DNA of 48,715 nucleotides. Source: Bradyrhizobium sp. ORS 375. Its GTDB lineage: Bacteria > Pseudomonadota > Alphaproteobacteria > Rhizobiales > Xanthobacteraceae. A model generated the notes under the pieces. That model saw only the letters and a list, made by a program, of their open reading frames with translations. It had not been told where the DNA came from and ran no database searches. The stretch lies in the NCBI RefSeq assembly GCF_000239775.1, contig NZ_CAFI01000444.1, positions 1 through 48,715 of the forward strand. The letters are read 5' to 3'. The stretch's first letter is position 1. The number at the start of each line of letters is the position of its first letter. The position numbers and the translations under genes are program-made. This document shows positions 1-10,821 of the stretch, piece by piece.

Positions 1-282
1 CGAGCGTCGCCGCGCGTGCGGTGATCCCAAAGGGCGGCAGCCGCAGCCATCCCTCCGGATGCTGGACCTGCCGCCATGGCGCTCGCGGCGCCGCGCTCCT
101 TATCGCCCGCGAGCCGCCCGCCATCGTTGTTCCCGCGCAAACAGCGGCTGCCAGCCGTTCGCAAGTTTGTGGGCCGACAAAGAGCCGCCGGACACCGTCG
201 CCTATCGTCGCCCGCAACAGGCAAGCGAACGAGGGCAGCCGTGGCCATCACCATCGAGATCGATCACGCCAGGACGCGCCGC
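1..282. other. Left edge, no confident gene
   Basis: The first 282 bases precede the likely start of ccoG. An in-frame extension back to the ATG at 76 exists, but its residues are low-complexity, rich in Arg, Ala, Pro and Ser, and do not resemble the family. The bases before position 25 could be the tail of a gene lying left of the window. I see no promoter or RNA gene that I can support. Confidence 0.4.
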
Positions 283-1734
283 ATGGCGCAGGAGCGGGGC
301 CAAAGCCAGTCCTCGGCTCAGCGCGAGGCGCCCGTCCGCAAGCCGGCGCGATCCCCGCGTAAGGCTGGCGGCCCGGTGGTTCCACAAGGCGTCAAGGGTC
401 CGATTCGCCGCCTCAAATGGCTGATCCTGGCGCTCACGCTCTCGGTCTACTACGTCACGCCCTTCATCCGCTGGAACCGCGGCGCCAACGCGCCCGACCA
501 GGCCGTGCTGCTCGATTTCGCCCACGGCAAGCTCTATCTCGGCCCGGCCGAGATCTGGCCGCAGGATCTCTATCTCATCACCGCGGCGATGCTGCTGGCG
601 ACGTTGATCCTGGTGCTGGTCAACGCGCTGGCCGGCCGACTGTGGTGCGGCTTCGCCTGTCCGCAGACGGTGTGGACCGACCTGTTCCTGCTGGTCGAGC
701 GCCTCGTCGAAGGCGACCGCCGGCAGCGGCTGAAGAACATCGGCGCGCCGCTGACCGCGAGGCGCGTCGCGCAGATCGCCACCAAGCACGTGCTATGGAT
801 GATGATCGCGCTTCTCACCGGCGGCACGCTGATCTTCTACTTCACCGACGCGCCGGAGCTGCTGCGCGATCTCGCCCACGGCGAGATGTCGGCGACCGCA
901 TTGACCTGGACGCTGGTGTTTGCCGGCACGACCTACGGCCTGGCCGGCTTCGCGCGCGAGCAGGTCTGCACCTTCATGTGCCCGTGGCCGCGCCTGCAGG
1001 GCGCGATCTGGGATCCCGAGGCCTTTACCGTGAACTACCGCGACTATCGCGGCGAGATCAGGATGTCGGCCAAGAAGGCGGCCGAGGCGCGTGCGCTGGG
1101 CGAGCCGGCCGGCGACTGCGTCGATTGCGGCGGCTGCGTCGCGGTGTGCCCGATCGGCATCGACATCCGCCAGGGGCCGAACTTTGCCTGCATCAATTGC
1201 GGCCTGTGCGTCGATGCCTGCGACGGCGTGATGGCCAAGCTCGACCGGCCGCGCGGCCTGATCGACTACGAGAGCTGGAGCAACATCGAACGTGGCCGCG
1301 CGGGCGAGCCGCGCGTGTCCCGCCTGCTGCGGCCAAAGACGATCGGGCTGGCGCTCGCCTGCGTGGCGCTGGCCGGCGTGATCGCGGTTTCATTCGTCAC
1401 CAAGACCACCGCCGTGTTGTCGGTTCAGCACGACCGGGATCCGATGTCGGTAAGGCTGTCGGACGGCTCGGTGCGCAATGCCTATACGGTGAAGCTGCTC
1501 AACAAGTCCTCGGCCGTGCAGAGCTTCAAGCTCGCGATCAGCGGCGCCGATGCGGCACTCGCGATCGTCGGCCATGCCGCGGCGGATGCGATCGAGGTCG
1601 AGCCGGACGGTTCGGAGACGCTGCGCGTCACGCTGACGATGCCCGAACCTGCGGATGCCGACGTCACATTCCAGGCGGTCGATGCCGCCGGGCAGGTCGT
1701 GCTGACCGCGCACGACCGCTTCGTCAACCGGTAG
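283..1734 (+). CDS. ccoG: CcoG/RdxA/FixG-type membrane iron-sulfur protein
   Basis: A polytopic membrane protein with ferredoxin-like clusters, of the family that assists assembly of cbb3-type cytochrome c oxidase (CcoG is linked to copper reduction for CcoN). Hydrophobic segments lie just after the basic N-terminus, then at roughly residues 95-120, 170-190, 200-220 and 345-365. Cysteine motifs include CGFACPQTVW after the second segment, CTFMCPWPR, and a paired 4Fe-4S set CVDCGGCVAVCP ... CINCGLCVDAC. The soluble C-terminal domain (FixG-like Ig fold) follows. I chose the ATG at 283, giving 483 residues, the usual family size; a GTG at 241 is also in frame. It lacks the usual fixH, fixI and fixS partners on its right, so it is a stand-alone copy in this window. 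Family assignment is strong; its exact client is inferred. Confidence 0.88.
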   Translation: MAQERGQSQSSAQREAPVRKPARSPRKAGGPVVPQGVKGPIRRLKWLILALTLSVYYVTPFIRWNRGANAPDQAVLLDFAHGKLYLGPAEIWPQDLYLITAAMLLATLILVLVNALAGRLWCGFACPQTVWTDLFLLVERLVEGDRRQRLKNIGAPLTARRVAQIATKHVLWMMIALLTGGTLIFYFTDAPELLRDLAHGEMSATALTWTLVFAGTTYGLAGFAREQVCTFMCPWPRLQGAIWDPEAFTVNYRDYRGEIRMSAKKAAEARALGEPAGDCVDCGGCVAVCPIGIDIRQGPNFACINCGLCVDACDGVMAKLDRPRGLIDYESWSNIERGRAGEPRVSRLLRPKTIGLALACVALAGVIAVSFVTKTTAVLSVQHDRDPMSVRLSDGSVRNAYTVKLLNKSSAVQSFKLAISGADAALAIVGHAAADAIEVEPDGSETLRVTLTMPEPADADVTFQAVDAAGQVVLTAHDRFVNR

Positions 1735-1742
1735 AGGAGGGA

Positions 1743-2681
1743 CTACAGATAAGCCTTCGGCAGCAGCATGTGGATGCCCTTGTTGCCGTCGACCAGCTGG
1801 GTGACGCGCAGATTGCCGGCCAGCGAGCACAGCATGTAGGCCTGGTTGCGCGACAGATTGGTGCGGGCGCAGACATGCTTGACCATCTCGCGGGTCGCCT
1901 GCTTGGCGGCGTCGTCGAGATCCTCGTCGAGGCCGATCGACATCAGATGCGTGGCGTTCTCGGCGAACGGCCAGGTGATGTCCATGTCCTTGCGGACGGT
2001 CAGCCGGAAGGTGCCGCTGACGCCGGTCTCGAGCGCGGTGATGCAGACCTCGCCGTCGCCCTGCACGCCGTGGCCGTCGCCGGCGAAGAACAGCGCGCCC
2101 TCGTTGAAGACGGGCAGATACAGCGTGGTGCCGGGCCGCAGCTCCTTGTTGTCCATGTTGCCGCCAAAGCTGCGCGGCACCGGCGACCCGCACCGCCCCC
2201 ACGCCGGCGGCGGAGCTGTCGCGATGATGCCGAAGAACGGATCGAGCGCGATCTCGGTCCCCCAGGGCATGATGCAGACCTGGCGCTCGTGATGGACCTT
2301 CGGATGGATCGTCTCGTAGTCCGTGAACTCGTCGGGCAGGGTGCCGAGCAGCGGCAGGATCGAGACGAAGCCCCAGTCCTGGCTGACCTTGCAGCTGAGG
2401 ATATCCACCTGCAGCGTATCGCCCGGCTGCGCGCCCTTCACATAGACCGGGCCGGTGATGAAATGCGGCCCCGGTCCCTGGATCATGGTGTCGAGGGCGG
2501 TGAGATAGGCTGGCGGCACGATGCTGCGGTCCTCCGGCAACGTCTCCTTGCCGCCCGCCGGAAACGAATGCAGCGTCACCGTGTCGCCGGAGGCGACCTC
2601 CAGCACCGGCGGCGTGGTGCTGTCGAGATAGCCCCACACCATGCTCTCATGCGTCGCAGGGATCTCGTGGCGTTTGGACAT
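1743..2681 (-). CDS. Acetamidase/formamidase family amidohydrolase
   Basis: A 312-residue protein of the FmdA/AmdA family, which hydrolyses short amides such as formamide or acetamide to the acid and ammonia. Typical family stretches are visible: the N-terminal HEIPATHESMVWGYLD region, GPVYVKGAQPGDTLQV, the PWG segment, and GALFFAGDGHGVQGDGEV in the metal-site region. The ATG at 2681 is preferred because the longer reading frame adds 30 residues without family character. It is convergent with ccoG, with 8 bases between stop codons. Formamide cleavage would yield formate and ammonia, which would suit the C1 metabolism to the right, but that link is inference. Substrate cannot be told from sequence. 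Confidence 0.85.
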   Translation of the reverse strand: MSKRHEIPATHESMVWGYLDSTTPPVLEVASGDTVTLHSFPAGGKETLPEDRSIVPPAYLTALDTMIQGPGPHFITGPVYVKGAQPGDTLQVDILSCKVSQDWGFVSILPLLGTLPDEFTDYETIHPKVHHERQVCIMPWGTEIALDPFFGIIATAPPPAWGRCGSPVPRSFGGNMDNKELRPGTTLYLPVFNEGALFFAGDGHGVQGDGEVCITALETGVSGTFRLTVRKDMDITWPFAENATHLMSIGLDEDLDDAAKQATREMVKHVCARTNLSRNQAYMLCSLAGNLRVTQLVDGNKGIHMLLPKAYL

Positions 2682-2988
2682 GGGCTGGCTCCGTGGGGCT
2701 CGGGTCGTCGCGCTGATTTCAAGACAGGTTCTGACAGCGGGCAATGCCAAAATCTGTTCAACCTTGCTCACACCGCCGGCAGATCGGATCGGCTTCGGGC
2801 GCGGGTGTCAATTTTGCCAATTGATGGCGAGGTGCCGCCAGGTCTCTACCCGCCATTACCGCCGCGACCGGTCGCTATCGACACCGACACATGCGGCGCG
2901 CGGTCGCGAGGTCGATGCGGCGGCGCTCTACCAAGCTCATGGAATTCATGCGAGAATGCCAGGATTGGCCGCGTAGGGGTCTGTGAGC

Positions 2989-3360
2989 ATGCGACGTTCC
3001 CTGCACACCGAGCACGAGATTTTGGTCCTGCTTTGCGAGGCGGAGTCGGGCGTTCCGATTGCCGAAATTTGCAGCACGGCCGGCGTGTCGCTGCGCACCT
3101 TCTATCGCTGGCGCCAGCGCTATGGCGGTCTCACCAGTCCAGCGCTGCGTCATCTGAAGGAGCTGGAGATCGAGAACCAGCGGCTGCGTTCGCTGGTGAC
3201 CAAGCTCGTCGAAGGCCAGCCGCCTGCAAACACCGCCAAGCCTGCGCCAGCGGCGCTGCGCCAGGATTGCGGCAGTACGCCGCACGGTGTGGCCGGTGCG
3301 CCCGGGCAGGGACGTGGCGCCGTGATCGGTCGCTATGCCTCGGTGCGCTACGGCCGCTAG
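2989..3360 (+). CDS. Transposase-like HTH protein (IS3 OrfA-type), probably truncated or domesticated
   Basis: The first 75 residues match the OrfA type of IS3-family transposases: a helix-turn-helix (EICSTAGVSLRTFYRWRQRYGG, in two halves around residue 30) followed by a leucine-rich coiled coil (LKELEIENQRLRSLVTKLVE). After this the protein runs into a Pro/Ala/Gly/Arg-rich tail with no OrfB catalytic partner downstream. I see no terminal inverted repeats around it. It could be a decayed insertion sequence or a stand-alone DNA-binding protein. The start is either GTG 2983 or ATG 2989. Function as a regulator is not shown. Confidence 0.6.
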   Translation: MRRSLHTEHEILVLLCEAESGVPIAEICSTAGVSLRTFYRWRQRYGGLTSPALRHLKELEIENQRLRSLVTKLVEGQPPANTAKPAPAALRQDCGSTPHGVAGAPGQGRGAVIGRYASVRYGR

Positions 3361-3385
3361 CTCATCACTCCTCTGCGGAAGCAAT

Positions 3386-3411
3386 CATCGGCCGGATCAC
3401 TCCGGCCGATG
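3386..3411. terminator. Perfect 11-bp hairpin between convergent genes
   Basis: Arms 3386-3396 (CATCGGCCGGA) and 3401-3411 (TCCGGCCGATG) are exact complements around a 4-base loop. It sits between the stop of the HTH gene (3360) and the stop of the molybdenum hydroxylase gene (3435), so it may end transcription from both sides. No T-run follows on either strand, so a classical intrinsic terminator is not certain. Confidence 0.5.
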
Positions 3412-3434
3412 AGGTCGTCGTCGTGGCGTCGCGC

Positions 3435-5768
3435 TCAGGTCGCGAGCTGATTGCCGATCGGCAGCGCGCGCAGGCGCTTGCCGGTGGCGGCAAAGATCGC
3501 GTTGGCGAGCGCCGGCGCGAATGGCGGCACGCCCGGTTCGCCGACGCCGCTCGGCGGCGTCTCGGCGTCGGCCGGCACGATGTGCACGTTGGTGATCAGC
3601 GGCGCCTCGTCGATGCGGACCACTTGGTGGTCATCGAAGTTGCGCTGCTGCACCCGGCCGTTCTTGAAGCTGATCTCGCCATATTTGGCGAGGCTCAGCC
3701 CCATGATCGCCGCGCCTTCGAGCTGCGAGGCGATGCGCTCCGGGTTGACGAACACACCGCAGTCGATGGCACTGTCGACCTGATGCACGGTCAGCTTGCC
3801 CTTGTCGTCGACCGACACCTCCACGATGGTGGCGATGTAGCTGACGAAGCTGCGATGCGCGGCGATGCCGAGGCCGTGGCCCTTGGGAACGCTGCGGCCC
3901 CAATTGCCCTTCTCGGCGACGAACTCGACGACACGGCGCAGCCGCCCGGTATCGATCGGGTAGCTCTCATAGGGCTCGCCGTAGTTCCAGAGATCCTTCA
4001 CCGAAGCGAGCTTCAGCACACGCGGACTGCCGATCAGCTCGAGCAGCATGTCCTTCTGGTCGCGTCCCGTGGCATGCGCGATCTCGCCGACCATCGACTG
4101 CACGGCGAAGGCGCGCGGAATGTTCGAGACCGAGCGGAACCAGCCGATGCGGGTCATCGCCTTGGCGGCGGGGTTCTCGCATTGGATGTTGGCGATCTCG
4201 AACGGCATGTCGACGAGGCCCATGCCGAGCTCGAACGGCGCAGCGTGGTCGGCACCGGCCGCAAAGGTCGACAGGATGGTCGGCGCCACGCTGCGGTGGC
4301 GCCAGGCGACGACCTTGCCGCTCTTGTCGAGCCCGGCCTCGATGCGCTCGACCGAGACCGTGTGCAGGAAGTCGTGCTGGATGTCGTCGTCACGCGTCCA
4401 CTGCACCTTCACCGGCGCGCCCAGCTCCTTGGAGAGCAGGGCGGCCTCGAGCACGAAGTCGCACTTCGATTTGCGGCCGAAGCCGCCGCCGAGCAGCGTG
4501 ACGTTGACGGTCACGTTCTCCGGCGGGATCTGCAGCGTCTTGGCGACATCCTCGCGGGTGCCGCCGGGACTCTGCACCGGCGCCCAGATTTCGGCCTTGT
4601 CGCCCTTGACGTCGGCGATCGCAACCGGCGGCTCCATGCTGGCGTGGGCGAAGTGCGGCAGGTAGTACTCGCCGGTGATCACCTTGTCGGCCGACTTCAG
4701 CGCGCCATCGGCATCGCCCTCCTGACGGACGACGAGGCCCGGCTGGCGCGCGGCGGCTTCGAGCTCCGCGCGATAGGCGACCGAGTCGTAGGCCGCGTTG
4801 GGGCCGTCGTCCCATTCGACCTTCAGGGCGTCGCGGCCCTTGATCGCAGCTCCGGTGTTACGCGCGATCACCGCGACACCGCCGAGCGGCTGGAACTTCG
4901 ACGGCCAGGGCCAGCCCTTGACCTCGAGCACTTTCTCGACGCCCGAGACCTTCAGCGCCTCGGCGGGATCGAACGACTTGACCTTGCCGCCGGTCACGGG
5001 CGGCCGGGCGATGACGGCGTATTTCATGCCGGGCAGGCGAACGTCGGCGCCGTAGCGGGCCTTGCCGACCGTGATGTCACGCAGGTCGACGATGCTGACC
5101 TGGCCCTTGCCGAGATAGCGGAAGTCCTTCGGCGACTTCAGCTTGATGGTGTCGACTGCAGGCACCGGCTGGCTGGCGGCATCGGCCGCGAGATCGCCGA
5201 AGCCCAGCCGCTTCCCGCTGGCGCTGTGCACGACCTCGTGGTTGACCGCCTTCACCTCGCTCGCGGGCACGCTCCAGCGCTTCGCCGCCGCGGCCTCGAG
5301 CATGCTTCGGGCCATCGCGCCGATCTGGCGCATCGGCAGCAGATAGTGCCGCGTGCTGCGCGAGCCGTCGGTGTCCTGGTTGCCGAACTTCACCTCGTCG
5401 CCGGGCGCCTGCACGACGCGGACCTTCGACCAGTCGGCTTCCATTTCCTCCGCCACGATCAGCGGCAGGCTGGTGCGCACGCCCGTACCCATCTCGGAGC
5501 GATGCGCGAGGATCGAGACGATGCCGTCGGGCGCGATCGACACGAAGACCTTGGGATCGACCACGGTGCCGTGCGGCATCTTGCCGGCGCCGGTCTCATA
5601 GGCGGCGAAAGCCGGGCGGGACAGCAGGGGAGCGGCGAGCACGAAGCCGCCGGCAAGTCCGAGTGTCTGCAGGATGGCGCGGCGCGAGACGTTCTCGACC
5701 TTCAGGTGCCGCTCGAAGCCACGGCGCGAAGCCGAGTTCACGACGTCTGGATTTTCGATGATGCTCAT
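3435..5768 (-). CDS. Molybdopterin-binding large subunit of an IorB-type xanthine-dehydrogenase-family hydroxylase
   Basis: A 777-residue protein of the isoquinoline 1-oxidoreductase beta-subunit/aldehyde oxidase family, which hydroxylates N-heterocycles or aldehydes using molybdopterin cytosine dinucleotide. The N-terminus carries a twin-arginine signal ([14 protein letters not shown] near residue 30), so it is exported folded. Family features include the GGGFGRK segment in the cofactor domain and GVGEPGVPP near the C-terminus, whose Glu is the expected catalytic base. The ATG at 5768 is used; an upstream GTG at 5774 overlaps the stop of the small subunit. It follows the 2Fe-2S subunit by 2 bases, so the two are one operon. 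No FAD subunit is present, as is normal for this periplasmic type. Substrate is unknown. Confidence 0.9.
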   Translation of the reverse strand: MSIIENPDVVNSASRRGFERHLKVENVSRRAILQTLGLAGGFVLAAPLLSRPAFAAYETGAGKMPHGTVVDPKVFVSIAPDGIVSILAHRSEMGTGVRTSLPLIVAEEMEADWSKVRVVQAPGDEVKFGNQDTDGSRSTRHYLLPMRQIGAMARSMLEAAAAKRWSVPASEVKAVNHEVVHSASGKRLGFGDLAADAASQPVPAVDTIKLKSPKDFRYLGKGQVSIVDLRDITVGKARYGADVRLPGMKYAVIARPPVTGGKVKSFDPAEALKVSGVEKVLEVKGWPWPSKFQPLGGVAVIARNTGAAIKGRDALKVEWDDGPNAAYDSVAYRAELEAAARQPGLVVRQEGDADGALKSADKVITGEYYLPHFAHASMEPPVAIADVKGDKAEIWAPVQSPGGTREDVAKTLQIPPENVTVNVTLLGGGFGRKSKCDFVLEAALLSKELGAPVKVQWTRDDDIQHDFLHTVSVERIEAGLDKSGKVVAWRHRSVAPTILSTFAAGADHAAPFELGMGLVDMPFEIANIQCENPAAKAMTRIGWFRSVSNIPRAFAVQSMVGEIAHATGRDQKDMLLELIGSPRVLKLASVKDLWNYGEPYESYPIDTGRLRRVVEFVAEKGNWGRSVPKGHGLGIAAHRSFVSYIATIVEVSVDDKGKLTVHQVDSAIDCGVFVNPERIASQLEGAAIMGLSLAKYGEISFKNGRVQQRNFDDHQVVRIDEAPLITNVHIVPADAETPPSGVGEPGVPPFAPALANAIFAATGKRLRALPIGNQLAT

Positions 5769-5770
5769 GA

Positions 5771-6223
5771 TCACACCCCCGTCGAGGCCAGATGGACCGC
5801 ATTCTCGATGCGCTGATAGCAGCCGCAGCGGCAGATGTTGCCGGACATCGCGTCCCGGATCTGATCATGCGACGGCTTCGGGTTCTGGTTGAGCAGCGCG
5901 GCCGCCTGCATGATCTGCCCGGCCTGGCAGAAGCCGCATTGCGGCACGTTGACCTGCCGCCACGCCTTCTGCACCGGATGGTCGCCGGTCGGATGCAGGC
6001 CCTCGATGGTCGTGACCTCGCGGCCTGCCACATCCGAGAGCGATGTGATGCAGGAGCGCGCGGCCTCCTTGTCGACCATCACGGTACAGGCGCCGCACAG
6101 CGCCTGGCCGCAGCCATATTTCGAGCCGGTCAGTCCCAGCTCGTCGCGCAGGTACCACAGCAGCGGCAGGCTCGGATCGCCATCCCAGCTCTGCTCCTGT
6201 CCGTTGATTTTCACCTTGATCAT
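5771..6223 (-). CDS. 2Fe-2S subunit of the IorA type
   Basis: A 150-residue small subunit with two [2Fe-2S] centres. The plant-ferredoxin-type centre shows GCGQALCGACTV near residue 45, and the second centre shows CGFCQAGQ ... ICRCGCYQRI towards the C-terminus. It passes electrons from the molybdenum site to an outside acceptor. The ATG at 6223 gives the normal length; the longer frame to 6337 adds unrelated residues. It is the first gene of a two-gene operon with the large subunit. The small subunit has no signal peptide and would travel out with the twin-arginine partner, as known for this family. Confidence 0.9.
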   Translation of the reverse strand: MIKVKINGQEQSWDGDPSLPLLWYLRDELGLTGSKYGCGQALCGACTVMVDKEAARSCITSLSDVAGREVTTIEGLHPTGDHPVQKAWRQVNVPQCGFCQAGQIMQAAALLNQNPKPSHDQIRDAMSGNICRCGCYQRIENAVHLASTGV

Positions 6224-6633
6224 GTTCGCCCTCGCTTTGTCGGACCAATGGTCGTTGGTTCTGATCGTTGGTGGACGCGCGCGGGACCACATGTCTGGAT
6301 GCACGCGCCGGATCAATTGAGAGTTGTCGGAAGACATTCCATGCTAGCAGACCGCGACCGCTGCCGGTGTACACAGCCGCGTGTGTTGCAGGAGCGTCCT
6401 CGACAGCCGCAAACGCGCTGCGTTGCAAATGTTGCCGGCGTGGCAGCGCAGGCGGATCTGTGTGGCTTCGGATGGCGCGGCAAAATGGCGCGGCTGACAG
6501 AATGCCGATACAAAGAAGGTCGACAGAAAAATCTCGGCACAAAGAAAGAATGCCTCGCCGGCGCGAAGGCAGGCGAGGCACCAAGTCTTCAGGAAGGAAC
6601 GCTTCAGTCGTTACGCTTGGTACGCTGCGGCTG
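6224..6633. other. Intergenic region between iorA-like and gfa
   Basis: About 410 bases without a gene. The left end must hold the promoter of the leftward iorA/iorB operon, but I see no convincing -35/-10 pair. The right end holds the terminator-like hairpin of the gfa operon at 6551-6580. Both flanking genes run leftwards. Confidence 0.5.
6551..6580 (-). terminator. Rho-independent terminator of the xoxF-xoxG-adhC-gfa operon
   Basis: Arms 6551-6559 (TGCCTCGCC) and 6572-6580 (GGCGAGGCA) pair perfectly. Read leftwards, the stem is followed by a T-rich stretch (TTCTTTCTTT), as in an intrinsic terminator. It lies 54 bases after the gfa stop codon and has the right orientation. Confidence 0.7.
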
Positions 6634-7197
6634 TCAGGCCGCCTTTGCTTTCGCCACGTGGGTGGCAATCGCATCCATCAGCGGCGGCGAAAGGCAGTCA
6701 TAGGGCTCGAGCCCCAGTTCCTTCAGCCGCGCGCGGATCTCGCCCATCTGCTCCGGCTTCACGCCCGATTCGATCACCGAGGAGACGAAGGCGGCAAAGC
6801 CGGGGGCCGCCGAGCCCTGCTCCTGGAACAGCTCGGGATGGATGAAGTCGAGGCCGTAGAACGGATGGCCCGTGTTCTCGATCCGGCCATACATGTGCGT
6901 GCCGCAGCCGGTGCAGGCGTAGCGCTGGATGACGGCGGCGGGATCGACGATCTTCAGCTTGTCGCCGTTCTCCAGAACGGTGACGTTCTGGCGCGGCACG
7001 ACAGCCACGACCGAGAAGGTTGCGCCCGACGGCTTCCAGCACTTGGTGCAGCCGCACGCGTGGTTGTGCGCGACGTCGCCGGTGATGCCGACCTTCACCG
7101 GCCGGTCGTGGCACTTGCAGACCAGGGTGCCGCCGGCGAAGTGGCCGCTTCCCTGTTTGACGCCGTTATCAACGGACGGGTGAATGTGGACAGTCAT
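6634..7197 (-). CDS. gfa: S-(hydroxymethyl)glutathione synthase (glutathione-dependent formaldehyde-activating enzyme)
   Basis: A 187-residue zinc protein of the Gfa family. It is reported to speed up joining of formaldehyde to glutathione, the entry step of formaldehyde oxidation. Zinc-binding cysteines are visible at C27/C29, C48/C50/C53 and C95/C98, the standard Gfa arrangement, and [14 protein letters not shown] is a family signature. It is 33 bases downstream of adhC, the next enzyme of the route, and in the same leftward operon as xoxF and xoxG. The order fits formaldehyde made by XoxF being captured and oxidised. Confidence 0.93.
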   Translation of the reverse strand: MTVHIHPSVDNGVKQGSGHFAGGTLVCKCHDRPVKVGITGDVAHNHACGCTKCWKPSGATFSVVAVVPRQNVTVLENGDKLKIVDPAAVIQRYACTGCGTHMYGRIENTGHPFYGLDFIHPELFQEQGSAAPGFAAFVSSVIESGVKPEQMGEIRARLKELGLEPYDCLSPPLMDAIATHVAKAKAA

Positions 7198-7230
7198 GGC
7201 GCAATCCTCCTCAGTTTTGCGTGGCTCGGG

Positions 7231-8340
<1,110 letters not shown>

Positions 8341-8406
8341 GTCTCAAACTCCTGTTTCAGTCTCTCGAGGCCGCGACCCTGCCCAGAGCGCGGCCTTCAT
8401 CGTCAA

Positions 8407-8940
8407 TCATTTCTTGCCCATGCAGGAGTTCTCCGCTTCCGTATAGGCTGGCGGCTTGTCCTCATGCTTGGCCGGGCGGACGCGACCCACCGCGTCATTG
8501 CCGCGGGCGCGCAAGTAGATGTAGAGGTCGTCCATGTAGCAGGCGACGTTCGGATTGTCGCCAAAAGCCGGCATGACGTTCTCCTGGGCCGTGCTGACAT
8601 TCTTGCGGCCGCTGGCGATGGTCCCGATGAAATCGCCGTAGCTCATGGTCTTGACCGAGTCCTTGAGCGCAGGCGCATAGGTCGATCCCATCCCGTCCGG
8701 GCCGTGGCAGACATGGCATTCGGAATGATAGCGGCGGTATCCGGAGTAGGTGTACCAGTCGACCGTTCCGTCGGCGCCCACCTTGTAGGTCGGAATGCCG
8801 TCCTTATCGAAGTACTTCCCATCCTCAGACTTGACGGCCGTCGGATCTCCGGGGCCCTCGGCCCGGGCAGTTTGGGCGACAGTCATCCCGGCGGTTGCCA
8901 GGATCAGAGCCGTGGCGACCGTAAACCAGATTCTACGCAA
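8407..8940 (-). CDS. xoxG: Methanol-metabolism c-type cytochrome, XoxG-like
   Basis: A 177-residue secreted cytochrome with a signal peptide ending near ARAEG and one haem site CHVCH (C75, C78, H79). The likely axial methionine is in the NVMPAFGDN segment. Two further cysteines lie towards the C-terminus (VACYMDDLY and ENSCMGKK), matching the methanol-metabolism-related cytochrome family. As the gene directly after xoxF it is the expected electron acceptor of that enzyme in the periplasm. The spacing to xoxF is 78 bases and contains a strong hairpin. Confidence 0.88.
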   Translation of the reverse strand: MRRIWFTVATALILATAGMTVAQTARAEGPGDPTAVKSEDGKYFDKDGIPTYKVGADGTVDWYTYSGYRRYHSECHVCHGPDGMGSTYAPALKDSVKTMSYGDFIGTIASGRKNVSTAQENVMPAFGDNPNVACYMDDLYIYLRARGNDAVGRVRPAKHEDKPPAYTEAENSCMGKK

Positions 8941-8974
8941 GGGCGTTTTCCCTTAATTTTTTGGGGAAGGCGAA

Positions 8975-9003
8975 CCGGCGCATGGAGGACATCCATGCGC
9001 CGG
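8975..9003. terminator. Perfect 12-bp hairpin between xoxF and xoxG
   Basis: Arms 8975-8986 (CCGGCGCATGGA) and 9 bases of GC-rich complement within 8992-9003 form a perfect 12-bp stem around a 5-base loop. Read leftwards it starts 16 bases after the xoxF stop. No T-run follows directly, so it is more likely a partial terminator or RNA stabiliser that sets a higher xoxF than xoxG level. Confidence 0.6.
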
Positions 9004-9018
9004 AGCAGAGGACCTGGC

Positions 9019-10821
9019 TTACTGCGGCAGCGAGAACACGGTGAGCGCGCCGCCGAGAGCGGTGTAGTTGCTCAGTGCCGCATAGCCGCCGACCGCGCCG
9101 AGACCAGCCGTCGGATCGGTCAAGCCCGCCGCGAGACCGATGCCGGCCCAGCCACCGACACCCGAGAGCACGGCGACGTACTGCTTGCCGCCCGCCTCAT
9201 AGGTCGTGACGTTGCCGATGATGCCGGACGGAGTCTTGAACTTGTAGAGCTCCTTGCCCGTCTTGGCATCGACCGCCTTCAGATAGCCTTCCAGCGTGCC
9301 GTAGAACACGACGCCGCCGGCCGTTGCGAGCGCACCCGACCACACCGAGAACGGCTCCTTGTTCGACCAGGCGATCTTGCCGGTCTTGCCGTCCCAGGCG
9401 ATGAAGTTGCCCATATGGGTCTCACCCTGGGGCGGGTACATCGACAGGGTCGCGCCGACATAGGGCTGACCTGCGGTGTAGCTCACCTTGAAGGGCTCGT
9501 AGTCCATGCAGACATGGTTGGTCGGCACGTAGAACAGCTGCGTGTCCGGCGAGTAGGCCGCCGGCTGCTCGTCCTTGGTGCCGAGCGCGGCCGGGCAGAT
9601 GCCCTTGGTGTTGACGTCCTCGCCCTGCTTGTCGGTCGAGTACTGATCGACAACCTTCGGACGGCCGTAAGTCGCCGAGTTCTTGTCCATGTCGACGCCG
9701 GAGGTCCAGTTCACCTTCGGGTCGTACTTCTCGGCGACCAGCAGCTCGCCGCTGGCACGATCCATCGTGTAGGCGAGGCCGTTACGATCGAAGTGCGTCA
9801 GCAGCTTGCGCGGCTGGCCGTTGATCGACTGGTCCGACAGGATCATCTCGTTGACGCCGTCATAGTCCCACTCGTCGTGGGGCGTCATCTGGTAGACCCA
9901 CTTCGCCACGCCGGTGTCGGCGTTGCGCGCGAAGATCGTCATCGACCATTTGTTGTCGCCCGGACGCTGCTTCGGATTCCAGGTCGAGGGGTTGCCCGAG
10001 CCGTAATACACCATGTCGAGCTGCGGATCGTAGGAGACCCAGCCCCAGGTGCAGCCGCCGCCGGTCTTCCACTGATCGCCCTGCCAGGTCTTGAGGCTCG
10101 AGTCCTTGCCGACCGGCTTGCCGAGAGCGGTGGTGTTCGCGTCGAACAGGATCTGGTCGTCCGGACCTTCCGAGTAGGCCTTCCAGACCTGCTTGCCGCT
10201 CTTGATGTCATAAGCGGTCATGCTGCACTGGACGCCGAACTCGCCGCCCGATGTGCCGACCAGGACCTTGTCCTTCACCACGAGCGGGGCCGAGGTGCCG
10301 GTCTGGCCCTTGCTCGGATCGCCGTTGACGGCGGTCCAGACATGCTGGCCGGTCTTGGCGTCGATCGCGACGAGCTTGTCGTCGGCCTGATGCAGGAAGA
10401 TCTTGCCGTCGCCGTAGGCGACGCCGCGATTCACCGTATCGCAGCACATCACAGGAATGACGTTCGGGTCCTGCTTGGGTTCGTACTTCCAGACGATCTT
10501 GTTGTCGTTGGCCAGATCGAGCGCATACACCTTGTTCGGGAACGGCGTATGCACATACATCATGTTGCCGACGATGAGCGGTCCACCTTCGTGGCCGCGC
10601 AGCACGCCGGTGGAGAAGGTCCATGCGACCTGCAACTTGCCGACGTTCTGGGCATTGATCTGGTTGAGCTTGGAGTAGCGCGTGTTGGCGTAGTCGCCGG
10701 CCGGCATCACCCAGTCCTTCGGGTTGGCCGACATCTTGACCAGCTCTTCGCTGGCAAATGCGCCACCCGCGGCAAGCGCCGCGACTGACGTCAGACAGGT
10801 TGCGAGTAGCACTCTTCGCAT
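9019..10821 (-). CDS. xoxF: Lanthanide-dependent methanol dehydrogenase XoxF
   Basis: A 600-residue periplasmic PQQ-dependent methanol dehydrogenase. The signal peptide ends near AFAS. The vicinal disulfide Cys-Cys that stacks on PQQ is at C126-C127 (MCCDTVN). The catalytic region reads [10 protein letters not shown] with D319 and the extra D321. That second Asp is the residue that distinguishes lanthanide-binding XoxF from the calcium enzyme MxaF, which has Ala. The start at ATG 10821 has a very strong ribosome site (GGGAGGAAAG). xoxG follows. No mxaFI pair is in the window. The enzyme oxidises methanol to formaldehyde or on to formate; the neighbouring formaldehyde genes suggest at least some formaldehyde is released. 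Confidence 0.96.
   Translation of the reverse strand: MRRVLLATCLTSVAALAAGGAFASEELVKMSANPKDWVMPAGDYANTRYSKLNQINAQNVGKLQVAWTFSTGVLRGHEGGPLIVGNMMYVHTPFPNKVYALDLANDNKIVWKYEPKQDPNVIPVMCCDTVNRGVAYGDGKIFLHQADDKLVAIDAKTGQHVWTAVNGDPSKGQTGTSAPLVVKDKVLVGTSGGEFGVQCSMTAYDIKSGKQVWKAYSEGPDDQILFDANTTALGKPVGKDSSLKTWQGDQWKTGGGCTWGWVSYDPQLDMVYYGSGNPSTWNPKQRPGDNKWSMTIFARNADTGVAKWVYQMTPHDEWDYDGVNEMILSDQSINGQPRKLLTHFDRNGLAYTMDRASGELLVAEKYDPKVNWTSGVDMDKNSATYGRPKVVDQYSTDKQGEDVNTKGICPAALGTKDEQPAAYSPDTQLFYVPTNHVCMDYEPFKVSYTAGQPYVGATLSMYPPQGETHMGNFIAWDGKTGKIAWSNKEPFSVWSGALATAGGVVFYGTLEGYLKAVDAKTGKELYKFKTPSGIIGNVTTYEAGGKQYVAVLSGVGGWAGIGLAAGLTDPTAGLGAVGGYAALSNYTALGGALTVFSLPQ

Noticed and set aside
417-5816. Very long open frame (about 1800 codons) on the plus strand
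   Set aside because: It runs antisense or out of frame to well-supported genes (ccoG, formamidase, iorB, iorA), and its residues are mostly Arg, Ala and Asp without family character; it is a by-product of high GC content.
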